From Actinoplanes sp. NBC_00393 (lineage in GTDB: Bacteria; Actinomycetota; Actinomycetes; Mycobacteriales; Micromonosporaceae), in NCBI RefSeq assembly GCF_036053395.1, contig NZ_CP107942.1, positions 8,202,501-8,266,500 on the forward strand: a stretch of DNA of 64,000 nt, written 5' to 3'. Position 1 is the first letter of the stretch; every line of letters starts with the position of its first letter. This document shows positions 1-9,195 of this stretch, one piece after another. The translations under genes and the position numbers were made by a program. The notes under the pieces are model-generated. The model was given only the letters and a program-made list of their open reading frames with translations. It was not told where the DNA came from and made no database searches.

Positions 1-2
1 CC

Positions 3-65
3 GGCAAGACGGTCACCAAGCAGAAAATCTGGAGCAAGAACTACGTGGTCCGGCGCCTGGTCTGA
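3..65 (+). CDS. C-terminal end of an unidentified protein (partial)
   Basis: The window opens inside an open frame whose last 20 residues begin GKTVTKQKIWSK and end in VVRRLV before a TGA. The basic, beta-like tail resembles the end of an exported or cell-wall protein, but this is too little to name a family. The frame is inferred from the absence of stops and from the strong hairpin that follows. It is separated from the copper genes by that hairpin, so it probably belongs to a different transcription unit. Confidence 0.45.
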   Translation, partial: GKTVTKQKIWSKNYVVRRLV

Positions 66-105
66 GTCGGCTCCCCAACCGACCGCGCACTGTTCCGGGC
101 ATCGA

Positions 106-152
106 ACAGCGCCGCCTGCACCCGTCCTTGGCGGAGGTGCAGGCGGCGCTGT
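106..152. terminator. Bidirectional terminator hairpin
   Basis: A perfect 17-bp stem (ACAGCGCCGCCTGCACC at 106-122, its complement at 136-152) with a 13-base loop lies between two converging genes, the partial gene ending at 65 and copA ending at 161. There is no clear U tract, as is common in high-GC actinobacteria. Confidence 0.8.
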
Positions 153-160
153 CGTACGCC

Positions 161-2425
161 CTACTTCGTGATGCTGGTGAAGCGGCGCAACCTGAGGCTG
201 TTCGCGACGACGAACACCGAGCTGAACGCCATCGCCGCGCCGGCGATCATCGGGTTGAGCAGCCCGGCCGCGGCCAGCGGCAGGGCCGCGACGTTGTAGG
301 CGAACGCCCAGAACAGGTTGCTCTTGATGATGCGCAGGGTGCGCCGCGACAGGCGGATCGCGTCCGCGGCTGCCATCAGGTCACCGCGGACCAGGGTCAG
401 GTCGGACGCCTCGATCGCAGCGTCGGTGCCGGTACCCATGGCCAGCCCGAGGTCGGCCTGGGCCAGGGCGGCGGCGTCGTTGACACCGTCACCGACCATC
501 GCCACGACCTTGCCCTGTCCCTGCAGCCGCTTGACCACGTCGACCTTGTCGGCCGGCAGCACCTCGGCGATCACCTCGTCGATGCCGACCTGTCCGGCCA
601 CGGCCCGGGCGACGGTCTCGTTGTCGCCGGTGAGCAGCACCGGCGACAGACCCAGCGCCCGCAGCTGGGCGACAGCAGCCCGGCTGGTCGGCTTGACGGT
701 GTCGGCGACGGCCAGCACACCGCGGGCTTGACCGTCCCAACCCGCGACCACGGCTGTCTGCCCCGCCGCGTGAGCGGCGGCGACGGCCCGCTCGACGTCG
801 GCGGGAACCGTCAGACCGGCCTGGCGAAGCAGTGCCGGACGGCCGACGTGCACGGTGTGGCCGTCGACGGTGCCGGTGACACCGAGGCCTTCGGTGCTCG
901 CGAATCCGACCACCTGCGGCAGCGGCGCGCTGTCAGCTGCTGCGACGGCGATCGCCTGGGCGATCGGGTGCTCGGAGGCGGCCTCCACCGCCCCGGCCAG
1001 GCGCAGCAGCTGCTCACGGTCGACGCCGTCGGCGGGTACCACGTCGACCAGGCTCATCCGGCCGGTGGTGACGGTGCCGGTCTTGTCCAGCACGACGGTG
1101 TCCACGGTCCGGGTCGACTCGAGGGTCTCGGGGCCTTTGATCAGGATGCCGAGCTGCGCGCCGCGGCCGGTGCCGACCAGCAGTGCCGTCGGGGTCGCGA
1201 GGCCGAGTGCGCAGGGGCAGGCGATGATCAGTACGGCGACGGCGGCGGTGAACGCGGCTGTCCAGCCGGAGCCGGTGCCCACCCACCAGCCGAGCGTGGC
1301 GACGGCGAGGCCGATCACGATGGGCACGAACACGCCGGAGATCCGGTCAGCGAGCCGCTGGACGGCGGCCTTACCGGTCTGGGCCTGCTCGACCAGCTTC
1401 GCCATCTGCGCAAGCTGCGTGTCGGCACCGATCCGGGTGGCACGCACGATCAACCGGCCACCGGCGTTGACGGTCGCGCCGACCACCGGATCGCCGGGGC
1501 CGACCTCGACCGGCACGGACTCGCCGGTCAGCATGCTCGCGTCCACGGCCGAGGTGCCGTCCTCGATGACACCGTCGGTGGCGATCTTCTCGCCCGGCCG
1601 GACCACGAACCGGTCCCCCACTGCCAGGTCGGCGACCGGAATGCGCCGTTCGATGCCGTCGCGCAGCACCGCGACGTCCTTGGCGCCGAGTTCCAGCAGG
1701 GCCCGCATGGCGGCGCCGGCACGGCGCTTGGAGCGGGCCTCGAAGTAGCGGCCGGCGAGGATGAAGGTGGTGACGCCGGCGGCGGCTTCCAGGTAGATGG
1801 CGCCGGCGCCGTCGGTGGTGCCGATGTCGAGGCTGAAGGGGTGCGTCATGCCGGGCGTGCCCGCGGTGCCGAAGAACAGCGCCCACAGCGACCAGCCGAA
1901 CGCTGCGATCGTGCCCATCGAGATGAGAGTGTCCATGGTGGCGGCGCCGTGACGCAGGTTGGTCCAGGCCGCCCTGTGGAACGGCCATCCGCCCCAGACG
2001 ACGACCGGCGCGGCCAGCGTCAGCGACAGCCACTGCCAGTAGGTGAACTGCCAGGCCGGCACCATCGCCAGCAGCACCACCGGCACGCTGAGCGCGATCG
2101 CCGTGAACAGCCGGGTCCGCAACGCGCGCAGTTCGTCGACCGGCTGCGCGTGTTCGGCCGGGTCGTCACCGGGCTGTTGCGGTGGCGGCGGGAGCGTCGC
2201 GGTGTAGCCGGTCTTCTCGACGGTGGCGATCAAATCCTCGGCGCTCACACCGTCGGGGTAGGCGACGCTGGCCTTCTCGGTGGCGTAGTTGACGGTCGCG
2301 ACCACGCCGTCCATGCGGTTGAGTTTCTTCTCGATCCGCGCGGCGCAGGAGGCGCAGGTCATGCCGCCGATCGCCAGCTCGATCTGGTTCGGGGCCACGG
2401 GCAGCGGCCCGGCGACGGTTGCCAT
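161..2425 (-). CDS. copA: Cu(+)-exporting P1B-type ATPase CopA
   Basis: This 754-residue inner-membrane ATPase should pump Cu(I), or Ag(I), out of the cytoplasm. An N-terminal heavy-metal domain carries GMTCASC near residues 21-27. The transport core has TGES near 297, the CPC metal site (ACPCALGL) near 403, the phosphorylation motif DKTGT near 446, the EHPIA motif and GDGVND. Length and motif order are normal for CopA. It is the last gene of a leftward copZ - exported protein - copA operon whose promoter carries a CsoR-type palindrome. The assignment is very secure; preference between copper and silver cannot be read from the sequence. Confidence 0.97.
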   Translation of the reverse strand: MATVAGPLPVAPNQIELAIGGMTCASCAARIEKKLNRMDGVVATVNYATEKASVAYPDGVSAEDLIATVEKTGYTATLPPPPQQPGDDPAEHAQPVDELRALRTRLFTAIALSVPVVLLAMVPAWQFTYWQWLSLTLAAPVVVWGGWPFHRAAWTNLRHGAATMDTLISMGTIAAFGWSLWALFFGTAGTPGMTHPFSLDIGTTDGAGAIYLEAAAGVTTFILAGRYFEARSKRRAGAAMRALLELGAKDVAVLRDGIERRIPVADLAVGDRFVVRPGEKIATDGVIEDGTSAVDASMLTGESVPVEVGPGDPVVGATVNAGGRLIVRATRIGADTQLAQMAKLVEQAQTGKAAVQRLADRISGVFVPIVIGLAVATLGWWVGTGSGWTAAFTAAVAVLIIACPCALGLATPTALLVGTGRGAQLGILIKGPETLESTRTVDTVVLDKTGTVTTGRMSLVDVVPADGVDREQLLRLAGAVEAASEHPIAQAIAVAAADSAPLPQVVGFASTEGLGVTGTVDGHTVHVGRPALLRQAGLTVPADVERAVAAAHAAGQTAVVAGWDGQARGVLAVADTVKPTSRAAVAQLRALGLSPVLLTGDNETVARAVAGQVGIDEVIAEVLPADKVDVVKRLQGQGKVVAMVGDGVNDAAALAQADLGLAMGTGTDAAIEASDLTLVRGDLMAAADAIRLSRRTLRIIKSNLFWAFAYNVAALPLAAAGLLNPMIAGAAMAFSSVFVVANSLRLRRFTSITK

Positions 2426-2437
2426 GACGCTCTCCTC

Positions 2438-3415
2438 CTAGTCGTGGGTGTGGCCATCGGCGCCGTGCCCGGACGGGCTCGGTGCGGCAGACACAGCGGC
2501 CGTGGCCGGCGCAGAGCTCCGCGCGCCCGGGACAGCTCCGGCAACGGCGGTGAACTCGGCGGTACGGACCTTCCCGTCGTGCTGGAAGTCCAGATACAGC
2601 CGGTAGGCGCCACTGGACGGCACCTCGGCGTGGAAGGCGACGTCGGGGCCGGGCGTGGTGCGGCCGTCGCCGGGGGCGCCGTCCGGGTGCACGTGCAGAT
2701 ACGCCAGATCGCCGTCGCGCAGCGCGACCAGGTGGCCGTACGCGCCGAGGTAAGGCTGCAGGTCGGTGACCGGCTGGCCGTCCTTGCTGACGGCGAGCGT
2801 CAGCTTCGACGAGGCGCCAGGCGTGAGGTCGCCGGTCAGGGTGACCGTGTAGCCGTCGACCATCGTGGTCCGGGTGGTCGCGGGAAGCCGGGTGGGCTGG
2901 TAGTCACCGGGGGCGGGCACGTCGGCGCCGAGGGTGAGCCCGTCGTGGCCGGCGGGCTGGAAGTCGGCGAAGACCCGGTACTGCCCGGCAGCGGGTACGG
3001 CGAGCGGGATCGACCAGGTGCCATCGCTGCCGAGTTCCGGATGTACGTGCTGGAAGCCGGACAGGTCACGACGGACCACGATCAGGTGCAGGTCCTTGTC
3101 GTGGCTGGTCGTGTAGGCGGTGACCGGCCGAGAGTCCGGGCCGGTGATCTGGAACCGAAACGGCTCCGGTGTGCCCGTCGACAGGCTGCCGCTGAGTGGG
3201 GTGAGCCGGTAGCCGTCCTGGCTGATCTGTAGCCCGGCTGGCAGCACCGCTGCCGGTGCGGCCTTCCGCTCGGGTGGCGTGCCGGTGTGGCCGCCGTCGT
3301 GGGCGGCCGGGGTGGCGGGTGCGGCTGCCGGGAAGAAGCCGCCGAGGCCGAGAGCGACCGTGAACACGGCCGCCAGCCCGATCCCGAAGCCGCCCAGCTT
3401 GATGGCGGTGTTCAT
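2438..3415 (-). CDS. Exported, membrane-anchored protein with two HxHP-containing repeats, candidate copper binder
   Basis: The 325-residue protein starts at the ATG at 3415, giving a hydrophobic signal-anchor (about residues 5-30), then a low-complexity Ala/Pro/His linker. Two similar beta-rich modules follow: one with GFQHVHPE then a cluster ending YRVFADFQPAGHDG, the other with YLHVHPDG then a cluster ending YRLYLDFQHDGK. The tail is His-rich (HGADGHTHD). The duplicated HxHP plus a distal DFQ-x-H suggests a metal site in each module. It lies between copZ and copA in one operon, so a role in extracytoplasmic copper binding or delivery is inferred. I do not recognise a named family; this is not a classical CopC or YcnI. 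Confidence 0.8.
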   Translation of the reverse strand: MNTAIKLGGFGIGLAAVFTVALGLGGFFPAAAPATPAAHDGGHTGTPPERKAAPAAVLPAGLQISQDGYRLTPLSGSLSTGTPEPFRFQITGPDSRPVTAYTTSHDKDLHLIVVRRDLSGFQHVHPELGSDGTWSIPLAVPAAGQYRVFADFQPAGHDGLTLGADVPAPGDYQPTRLPATTRTTMVDGYTVTLTGDLTPGASSKLTLAVSKDGQPVTDLQPYLGAYGHLVALRDGDLAYLHVHPDGAPGDGRTTPGPDVAFHAEVPSSGAYRLYLDFQHDGKVRTAEFTAVAGAVPGARSSAPATAAVSAAPSPSGHGADGHTHD

Positions 3416-3417
3416 GA

Positions 3418-3624
3418 CTACCTCGCGAGTTCGTAGCCGGCCTCGTCGACGGCCGCGGCCACCGCGGTCTCGTCGACGGGCTGGTCGCTGGTGACGGTGA
3501 CCGTGCCGGAGGCCAGGTCGACCTGGACGTCGGTGACACCGGGGATCGCACCGACTTCTGCGCTGACGGAGTTGACGCAGTGCGAGCAGGTCATGCCGGT
3601 CACGGTGTAGGTCTGGGTAGCCAT
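3418..3624 (-). CDS. copZ: CopZ-like copper chaperone (HMA domain)
   Basis: A 68-residue single HMA-domain protein with the GMTCSHC metal motif near residues 9-15. Such chaperones carry Cu(I) in the cytoplasm and hand it to CopA. The ATG at 3624 is chosen because AAGGAGA sits just upstream and the remaining sequence is exactly one ferredoxin-like HMA fold; a longer in-frame start at 3672 would add an unrelated tail. It is the first gene of the operon, 2 bases from the exported-protein gene, and directly follows the CsoR-type operator. Confidence 0.93.
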   Translation of the reverse strand: MATQTYTVTGMTCSHCVNSVSAEVGAIPGVTDVQVDLASGTVTVTSDQPVDETAVAAAVDEAGYELAR

Positions 3625-3686
3625 CACGATCTCCTTGCCGTTGGACGTGAGCGGCGGGACGTCGTCGCCCACAAATAACCATACCC

Positions 3687-3703
3687 ATACCCCCCTAGGG
3701 TAT
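3687..3703. promoter_or_regulatory. CsoR-type copper operator upstream of copZ
   Basis: ATACCCCCCTAGGGTAT is an inverted repeat of ATACCC and GGGTAT separated by 5 bases, the layout expected for actinobacterial CsoR-family operators. It lies about 60 bases before the copZ start. The same half-sites with the same spacing recur before copB at 13920-13936. Confidence 0.75.
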
Positions 3704-4002
3704 CAAGAGTCCGGGGTGGTGATGCGCTGCACGCTTTCGGCGCCGGCGCCACAACATGCCCGCCATGCAGGTTCCCGTCGGCCCGGTGGCTAACCGGCAG
3801 CACACCGCGGCCCTACCGTCTGTTGGCGCGCTGGTCAGCCGTGCCCGCCTGGCCGGACCGGTCGACGGGCACGCCACGCGGACCGGATCCGGATGGCGTC
3901 GACGCCCGCACGGTCGGCCATCCTCGCCGGCGAGGAGCGCACCGGCGAGGAGGAGGTCAGCGAGCGGACTTGGCCCCAGGTTGAGCTCGGCCCGCGCGAT
4001 GG
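3704..4002. other. Intergenic stretch with no supported gene
   Basis: Short ORFs here (one on each strand) lack ribosome binding sites and protein-like composition. GC is as high as in the neighbours. It contains part of the copZ promoter region and the downstream end of the cueP-like gene; nothing else recognisable. Confidence 0.5.
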
Positions 4003-4602
4003 TTAGGCGAGTCGCAGCGTGGTCAGGCAGGTCGGGTCGTCTGCGCCGGTGCTGATCTTCGACTCGGCGGTCTTGCCGTCCGAGGTGATCGAAAGGGTGC
4101 CGGTGATGTTGCGCGGCAACCAGAACCCGACGAAGCCGTTGGCGAAGGTGGTGCGCGACTCGTCCACCATCACCGTTCCGTCGGCATCGTTCACGATCTT
4201 GACCTGCACCTGCTTGCCGGCCAGTTCCCCCTTGCAGCCGGTGGGCGCGTGGAAGAAGCAGTCGTGGGTCTGCTGCAGGTACGGGCCGGCCGACAGGTAG
4301 AACCGGTCGGCGGGGATGGGCATGCTGTACTCCTGCCCGCCGTCGGAGATCAGCAGCTCACCGGCCCGCACGGACGCCTTCAACCCGGCAGGGCGCTGCT
4401 GCAGGTCCAACCGGTCGAGCTGGTCGATGACCTCCACCGTGCTCTTGCCCGCCAAGCCATAGCGGGTCAGCAGCGGCTGCGCCTCAGCCGACGACGTCAC
4501 GGTCGCGGCGGCCGGACCGGCGACGGGCGCAGAGCCACCGGTGCCGGAGCAACCGGCCATCGTCAGAACCGACACCACACTTACAAGAAAGAGCCGCTTC
4601 AT
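4003..4602 (-). CDS. CueP-family metal-binding lipoprotein
   Basis: The 199-residue protein begins at the ATG at 4602, preceded by GGAG. A signal peptide ends in the lipobox LTMAGC, so it should be lipid-anchored outside the membrane. The mature part follows the CueP pattern: LLTRYGLAGKS near the start, a region ending PADRFYLSAGPY, then THDCFFH, GCKGEL, a WLPRNITG stretch and a C-terminal PTCLTTL. The three mature cysteines match those that bind copper in CueP of enteric bacteria. It stands alone, leftward, downstream of the MFS gene by about 270 bases. A role in extracytoplasmic copper resistance follows from the family. Confidence 0.85.
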   Translation of the reverse strand: MKRLFLVSVVSVLTMAGCSGTGGSAPVAGPAAATVTSSAEAQPLLTRYGLAGKSTVEVIDQLDRLDLQQRPAGLKASVRAGELLISDGGQEYSMPIPADRFYLSAGPYLQQTHDCFFHAPTGCKGELAGKQVQVKIVNDADGTVMVDESRTTFANGFVGFWLPRNITGTLSITSDGKTAESKISTGADDPTCLTTLRLA

Positions 4603-4871
4603 ACTCACAATTCTCCATCGGCAGTCAGTCACACGGTTGACGGGGCGTGCAGGTCAGGACCAGAACAGGCCGCTCTCCCGGCTTCGGGACGGCGGCTCGG
4701 CAGGCACACAGCCGACTGTTGGCTCTTGCCGTGCGGGCGGTGCGCCATCGTGAAGGCGGCGGCACTCGGCTGCGGACCTAACGGCACTCCGTTCCCCGGC
4801 GAGCAGCGGTCGCCCGGTCTCGGACAGGCTGCCGACATGACAGCCCGCCCGAGACCGAGCTGATCAGCGGG

Positions 4872-6161
4872 TTACGCGGTGGCGGCGTCGCGCCGAGTGC
4901 CGGCCGCCGCGCCGGGTGCGGTGGTCAGGTGCCCGGCACGTGACAGGTAGCCGACGGCCGCGGTCCCGAGCAGGCCGGTGGCGGTCAGCAGCAGCCACGG
5001 CAGGGCGGGCCAGCCCTGCCTGGAGCCGGTGTCGAGGGCGGCCCCGGTCAGCAGGTTGCCCGCGGCGATGCCGACACCGGCCAGGGTGTTGTAGAGGCCG
5101 TAGTACGTGCCGACCAGCCGTTGCCCGGCGAACTCGACGATGGTGGCCATCTCGAACGGGTACACGATCATCGTCGCGACCGTCAGCAGCACCGTGCTCA
5201 GCAACACCGGTGTCAGCGCCAGCGCGGTGTGCCACGGGCCCGCGCCGATCGCGGGGCTGATCGCGGCGGTGGCGGCGAGCGGCAGGAACGCGACGGCCAT
5301 CAAAGCAAGGCCACGGACGATGGCCTTCGGTGGGCTCCACCGGCGTTTGGCCCAGGCGGTCACACGGACCTGCCCGGCCACGGTGAGCAGCCCGGACACG
5401 GCGAACAGGATCGCCACCGGAGTCTCGGAGCCGGTCACCCGGCGAACCTCGATGGGCAGGCCGAGGTAAACCTGGAAGTTCAGCACGTAGGAGCCGATCA
5501 TCGCGGTGGAGAACAGCAGGAAACCCCGGTGACGCAGCACCTGCCGCCAATCCGCGGTCGCGCTGCCGCCGTCCGGGCCGACCGAGGCGTGCCGGGCGGG
5601 CAGGGCGCGGGCCTGGGCGATCAGCAGCAGCAGGAACAGCACCGCGGCGACGGCGCAGACCCATCGGAAGGATGCGGTCAGCAGGGCAAGGCCGATCAGC
5701 GGCCCGGCGAGGATGCCGGCCTGGTAGAAGACGTTGAACACCGCGAACGCCTCGGTCTTACGCTCGCCCGATTCGGCGGCAAGGTACGCGCGGACCGCCG
5801 GGTTGAACAACGCCCCGGCCAGACCGATCAGCACCGAGGCGGCAATGAGCAGGGGCACGCTCGTTGCGAGGCCGAGCAAGGCGAACCCGGCCACGCGCAG
5901 GCCGAGGCCGGCCAGGATCAGCGGTTTGTAGCCGTACCGGTCGGCGAGGGTGCCGCCGATCAGGAACATGCCCTGCTGGCTGAGATTGCGTACGCCCAGG
6001 ATCAGGCCGACCGCCCAAGCGGCCATGGCCAGGTCGCCGGTGAGGTAGCCGGCCAGGTACGGCATGAGCATGTAGAAGCCGATGTTGATGGTCAGCTGGT
6101 TGACCAGCAGCAACTGCACCGGCCGGTTGAAGGACCGGATCTGGCCCAGGGTGCCGGTCAC
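4872..6161 (-). CDS. MFS transporter (drug/metabolite exporter type)
   Basis: A 429-residue major facilitator with about 12 hydrophobic segments. The motif-A-like loop [14 protein letters not shown] lies between helices 2 and 3, and the start [10 protein letters not shown] resembles the MdtH/DHA1 group. The GTG at 6161 overlaps the stop of the upstream PLP enzyme by 4 bases (GTGA), so the two are translationally coupled; a much longer upstream frame is a shadow of that enzyme. It probably exports the product of the partner enzyme. Substrate is unknown. Confidence 0.88.
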   Translation of the reverse strand: MTGTLGQIRSFNRPVQLLLVNQLTINIGFYMLMPYLAGYLTGDLAMAAWAVGLILGVRNLSQQGMFLIGGTLADRYGYKPLILAGLGLRVAGFALLGLATSVPLLIAASVLIGLAGALFNPAVRAYLAAESGERKTEAFAVFNVFYQAGILAGPLIGLALLTASFRWVCAVAAVLFLLLLIAQARALPARHASVGPDGGSATADWRQVLRHRGFLLFSTAMIGSYVLNFQVYLGLPIEVRRVTGSETPVAILFAVSGLLTVAGQVRVTAWAKRRWSPPKAIVRGLALMAVAFLPLAATAAISPAIGAGPWHTALALTPVLLSTVLLTVATMIVYPFEMATIVEFAGQRLVGTYYGLYNTLAGVGIAAGNLLTGAALDTGSRQGWPALPWLLLTATGLLGTAAVGYLSRAGHLTTAPGAAAGTRRDAATA

Positions 6162-7270
6162 AGCGCGCCCTCGCTGGTGGGGTCGATCACCCGGGTACAG
6201 CGCGTCCAGCGCCGCACCTCCCGCTCGTAGGGATGACTGATCTCGTCCGGGTCGGCAGCCGGAGCCGATCCGAGCAGATCGTGGTGACGGCAGTAGTCGT
6301 CGCTGTAGACGGTGTCGGCGTAGCGGTGCGGCCCGTCGGGGAAGATCGCGGCGATGCGGGTGTCGTCGGGCAGGGTCCGCGACAGCCAGGAGGCGACCAG
6401 CGCCACCGCGCCGACACTCCACCCGCCGCTGACGTAATGACCGCCAGCCAGCCTCCGGCAGGCCCACACCGACTCCGGAGCGGCGACCCAGTGGACCTCG
6501 TCGAAGGCCGGATAGTCGACGTTGCGCGGGTGGATGCTGCTACCGAGCCCGCGCATGAGCCGGGTCCGGGCCGGCTGACCGAAGATGGTGGAGCCGCACG
6601 CGTCGACACCGACCAGCCGCAGGTCGGGGAAAAACTCGCGCAGCACCCGGGCAGTGCCGGCGCTGTGCCCGCCGGTGCCGACGCTACACACCAGCACGTC
6701 GACGCGGCCGAGCTGCGCGGCCAGCTCCAGGGCGAGGCTCTGGTAGGCGTCGACGTTGTCGGGGTTGTTGTACTGGTCCGGGCAGAACCCGCCCCGCTCG
6801 GCCAGCAGCTGATTGACGCGGTCGCGGCGGGCCTGCTGCCAGCCGCCGGTCGGATGCGGCGTGTCGACCAGGTCGACACGGGCGCCGTAGGCGGTCAGCA
6901 GGTTCCGCAGCGGTGGCTCCATGCCGGGGTCGGTGACCAGGGTGACCGGGTGGCCGTGAATCAGCCCGGCCAACGCCAAGCCGAGGCCGAGGGTGCCGGA
7001 GGTGGACTCCACGATCGGTGCGCCGTCGGCGAGGACACCACGTTCACGGGCGCGCTGGATCAGGTGCAGGCCGGGCCGGTCCTTGATGCCGCCGGGGTTG
7101 TGGCCTTCAAGTTTGGCCCAGAATCCGCAGTCGGTGGTGGCGGTGATGTCGCGGGTCCACAGGACCGGGGTGTTGCCGACGAGCTGGTCGAGGTGGTGGC
7201 AGGTGGAACTGGAGACGAGCTGGGCGGGAAGAGGCCGGCGGTGAAGCCGGGGAAACGTCACGTCGATCAT
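6158..7270 (-). CDS. PLP-dependent fold-type II synthase, cysteine synthase-like
   Basis: 370 residues. The PLP lysine is in [10 protein letters not shown] (Lys63), the substrate loop is [12 protein letters not shown], and the phosphate loop is GTGGHSAG. This is the beta-replacement family that includes CysK, CysM and SbnA. Differences from housekeeping CysK (an altered NPxxSxKDR core with GIKDRP, and a C-terminal extension of about 45 residues) suggest a specialised product such as an unusual amino acid or a metallophore precursor. It is coupled to an MFS exporter by a 4-base overlap and sits between copper genes. The reaction itself cannot be deduced. Confidence 0.85.
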   Translation of the reverse strand: MIDVTFPRLHRRPLPAQLVSSSTCHHLDQLVGNTPVLWTRDITATTDCGFWAKLEGHNPGGIKDRPGLHLIQRARERGVLADGAPIVESTSGTLGLGLALAGLIHGHPVTLVTDPGMEPPLRNLLTAYGARVDLVDTPHPTGGWQQARRDRVNQLLAERGGFCPDQYNNPDNVDAYQSLALELAAQLGRVDVLVCSVGTGGHSAGTARVLREFFPDLRLVGVDACGSTIFGQPARTRLMRGLGSSIHPRNVDYPAFDEVHWVAAPESVWACRRLAGGHYVSGGWSVGAVALVASWLSRTLPDDTRIAAIFPDGPHRYADTVYSDDYCRHHDLLGSAPAADPDEISHPYEREVRRWTRCTRVIDPTSEGAL

Positions 7271-7428
7271 CGTGGGTAGCCGCTTTCGCAGACGTGGTCC
7301 GACACCCGGCGCCCACAGTGGTGGACGTCAGGTGCGGAGGTGAGCAGAGGTCACGGAGGCATGTCGCCGACCGAAACCGGGCCCTGCGCAGCGGCAGGGT
7401 TGGCCCGGGGCGGCGCGTGCGGGACCTG

Positions 7429-7803
7429 TCAGCTCCGATACACGCTCGTCAGCGACAGCACGGTGTGCCGCTGCCTGCCGGGAGGGTGGGCCGCGTCAGC
7501 CGCAGCGGCGGCAGCGGTGAGGGCGTCGTCGGTAGTGGGAGATGCCGCGACCAGTGGAAGATCCACATCGCCGAAGGAGGGCTGCTGCAGGAGCGCCACC
7601 GGGGTGCAGGGATGCGCGAGATGCTCTTGTTCCGCCGTTACTGCGGTGCACTCGGTGTCGTCACCCGATGACGAGGCAGCAACCTGCGGGCCCGCCGCGG
7701 TCGCGGGATGGGCGTGGTGCGCATGCTGGGGCACGTGATGGAGCATGGCGCCGCAGAGCAGCAGCAACGCCATGGTGGTCATCCGCACGATCAGCTGGAA
7801 CAT
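7429..7803 (-). CDS. Small exported or membrane-anchored protein, His-rich
   Basis: The 124-residue protein is taken from the ATG at 7803, with a purine-rich GGGAAGGG upstream. It has one N-terminal hydrophobic segment (MALLLLCGAML), then HHVPQHAHHAHP, a Cys pair (TECTAV and HPCTPV) and a low-complexity Ala-rich tail. No family is recognised with confidence; it resembles small actinobacterial proteins of the DUF6153 type. It lies after the hairpin at 7932-7962, so it may have its own promoter. The His cluster fits an environment of copper-handling proteins, but that is context only. Confidence 0.55.
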   Translation of the reverse strand: MFQLIVRMTTMALLLLCGAMLHHVPQHAHHAHPATAAGPQVAASSSGDDTECTAVTAEQEHLAHPCTPVALLQQPSFGDVDLPLVAASPTTDDALTAAAAAADAAHPPGRQRHTVLSLTSVYRS

Positions 7804-7931
7804 GGCCCTTCCCGCTCGGCGTTCCAACGAAGCCAAGCGGCAAAAGTACCAAAGACCCGTTTCGTTCCGCCGGGTTTCGCGGACTTGCCACTCCGTCTCC
7901 CGCACACCCTGTGCGATCCCGAACGCGGGCC

Positions 7932-7962
7932 GGGCGGCCAGGCGCGTCACGCCTGGCCGCCC
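7932..7962. terminator. Strong hairpin terminator after the DUF305 gene
   Basis: A perfect 13-bp stem (GGGCGGCCAGGCG at 7932-7944 and its complement at 7950-7962) with a CGTCA loop starts 15 bases beyond the stop of the leftward DUF305 gene. It separates that gene from the small protein gene further left. Confidence 0.8.
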
Positions 7963-7976
7963 CGTGATCGACGGGA

Positions 7977-8627
7977 TCAGAGGCGTTCGAGGATGGTCTT
8001 CATCGCGGCGATCTCGGCCTGCTGATCGGTGATGATCTTCTGCGCGAGGGCCTTGGCCTCGGGGTTGGAGCCCTGCGCCACCTCGGTCTGGGCCATCTCG
8101 ATGGCGCCCTCGTGGTGGCTGATCATCATGGTCAGGAAGTGCTTGTCGAACGCCGCGCCCTTGGCGTCCTCGAGCTTCTTCATGTCGGCGTCGGTCATCA
8201 TGCCGGGCATCGAGCCGTGGTCCATGCCGGAGCCCATGCTCATGTGCGGTTCCGGGGCGGGCTTGCCCCAGGCGGTCAGCCAGCCGGTCATCGTGTCGAT
8301 CTCGGGCTGCTGCGCGGCCTGGATCTTGCCGGCGAGTTGCTTGACCTCAGCGTCGGCGGCGCGGCCGTCGGCCATGTCGGCCATCTGCACGGCCTGCTGG
8401 TGGTGCGGGATCATCGCTTGGGCGAAGGTGACGTCGGCGTCGTTGAACGTGCCGACCGCCGACGCGGCCGGCGAAGCGGCGGTGGTGGCGCCGTGGTTCA
8501 TGCCGGTGCCGGACGAGGAGTGGTCGCTGCCGCCGCAGGCAGACAGCACGAGGGTGGCGGTGACGGCGGCGCCGGCGAGCAGGCCGCGGCGCAGCACGGT
8601 GGTGGGCAGCTGGGAATGACGCATCAT
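7977..8627 (-). CDS. DUF305 lipoprotein with Met/His-rich linker
   Basis: A 216-residue lipoprotein (lipobox LSAC after a basic, hydrophobic signal). Two ferritin-like DUF305 halves are present, one with FAQAMIPHHQQAVQMA and one with FLTMMISHHEGAIEMA. They are joined by a linker rich in Met and His (HMSMGSGMDHGSMPGMM). DUF305 proteins are common in copper and silver islands of actinobacteria; the Met/His linker is what a Cu(I) ligand set looks like. Two adjacent ATGs (8627 and 8624) can serve as start. A strong terminator follows. A function in extracytoplasmic copper binding is inferred; no biochemical role is certain. Confidence 0.88.
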   Translation of the reverse strand: MMRHSQLPTTVLRRGLLAGAAVTATLVLSACGGSDHSSSGTGMNHGATTAASPAASAVGTFNDADVTFAQAMIPHHQQAVQMADMADGRAADAEVKQLAGKIQAAQQPEIDTMTGWLTAWGKPAPEPHMSMGSGMDHGSMPGMMTDADMKKLEDAKGAAFDKHFLTMMISHHEGAIEMAQTEVAQGSNPEAKALAQKIITDQQAEIAAMKTILERL

Positions 8628-8713
8628 CGCGGGTCGTAACCTTTCGGCAGGTTTTCGGGTACGCGCGAACGCCTCGACACGACCGCAGACGGGTCGACGT
8701 CGAGGTGGCGTTG

Positions 8714-9148
8714 CTATATGCGCAGTACCGCTGCCGATGCGAGCGTGAGTCCGGTGAGACGATCCGGTGGCGCCCGGGGGGACGGCGCCCGCAGGACCGC
8801 GGGCGCCGGAAGCGGGCGGCGACCCTGAACCAGGGTCAGCAGCCAGAGCAGCATCACCACGACGGCAAGGCCGGTCAGGATCGCCAGGCAGGCGCTCCAG
8901 GCTCCGGAGCCGTGCCCGCCGTGGCCGTCGCAGTGCCCGTCCGGGCACGGCTGCGCCGCGGTGACGACAGCGGACAGCATCTCGGCGGCGCCCGCCGCAG
9001 TCGTGCTCATGCCGGTCATCGCCGGGTGCGGGTCGGTGCGGATGCCTGTGTGGCCGAGGGTGTGCATGAGCGCCAGCCCCAAGGCGGTCGCCAGTAGCAG
9101 CGCGAGGCGAGCCGTGCGGCCCACTGCGGTCGCTGCTGTCCTCGTCAC
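8714..9148 (-). CDS. Small two-helix membrane protein with His/Cys loop
   Basis: A 144-residue protein from the GTG at 9148. Helix 1 (LALLLATALGLALMHTLGH) is followed by an exported loop with CPDGHCDGHGGHG and then helix 2 (CLAILTGLAVVVMLLWLLTLV). The C-terminus is basic and Pro-rich. It resembles small actinobacterial membrane proteins of the DUF6153 kind; the loop could bind a soft metal. The start is uncertain because no good ribosome site is visible. It is third in the leftward run below the TetR operator. Confidence 0.6.
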   Translation of the reverse strand: MTRTAATAVGRTARLALLLATALGLALMHTLGHTGIRTDPHPAMTGMSTTAAGAAEMLSAVVTAAQPCPDGHCDGHGGHGSGAWSACLAILTGLAVVVMLLWLLTLVQGRRPLPAPAVLRAPSPRAPPDRLTGLTLASAAVLRI

Positions 9149-9195
9149 GGCGTCCACGGTAGCGCGCGACCTGACCGCCGTCCGCCGAGGACCAC

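Noticed and set aside
128..3232. 1034-residue plus-strand open frame
   Set aside because: It is the antisense shadow of copA and the exported copper protein; its composition (Gly/Arg/Asp/His-rich, no domain) is typical of antisense frames in high-GC DNA.
3756..4055. 99-residue plus-strand frame between copZ and the CueP-like gene
   Set aside because: It runs into the antisense of the lipoprotein gene, with low-complexity Arg/Ala/Ser/Pro composition.
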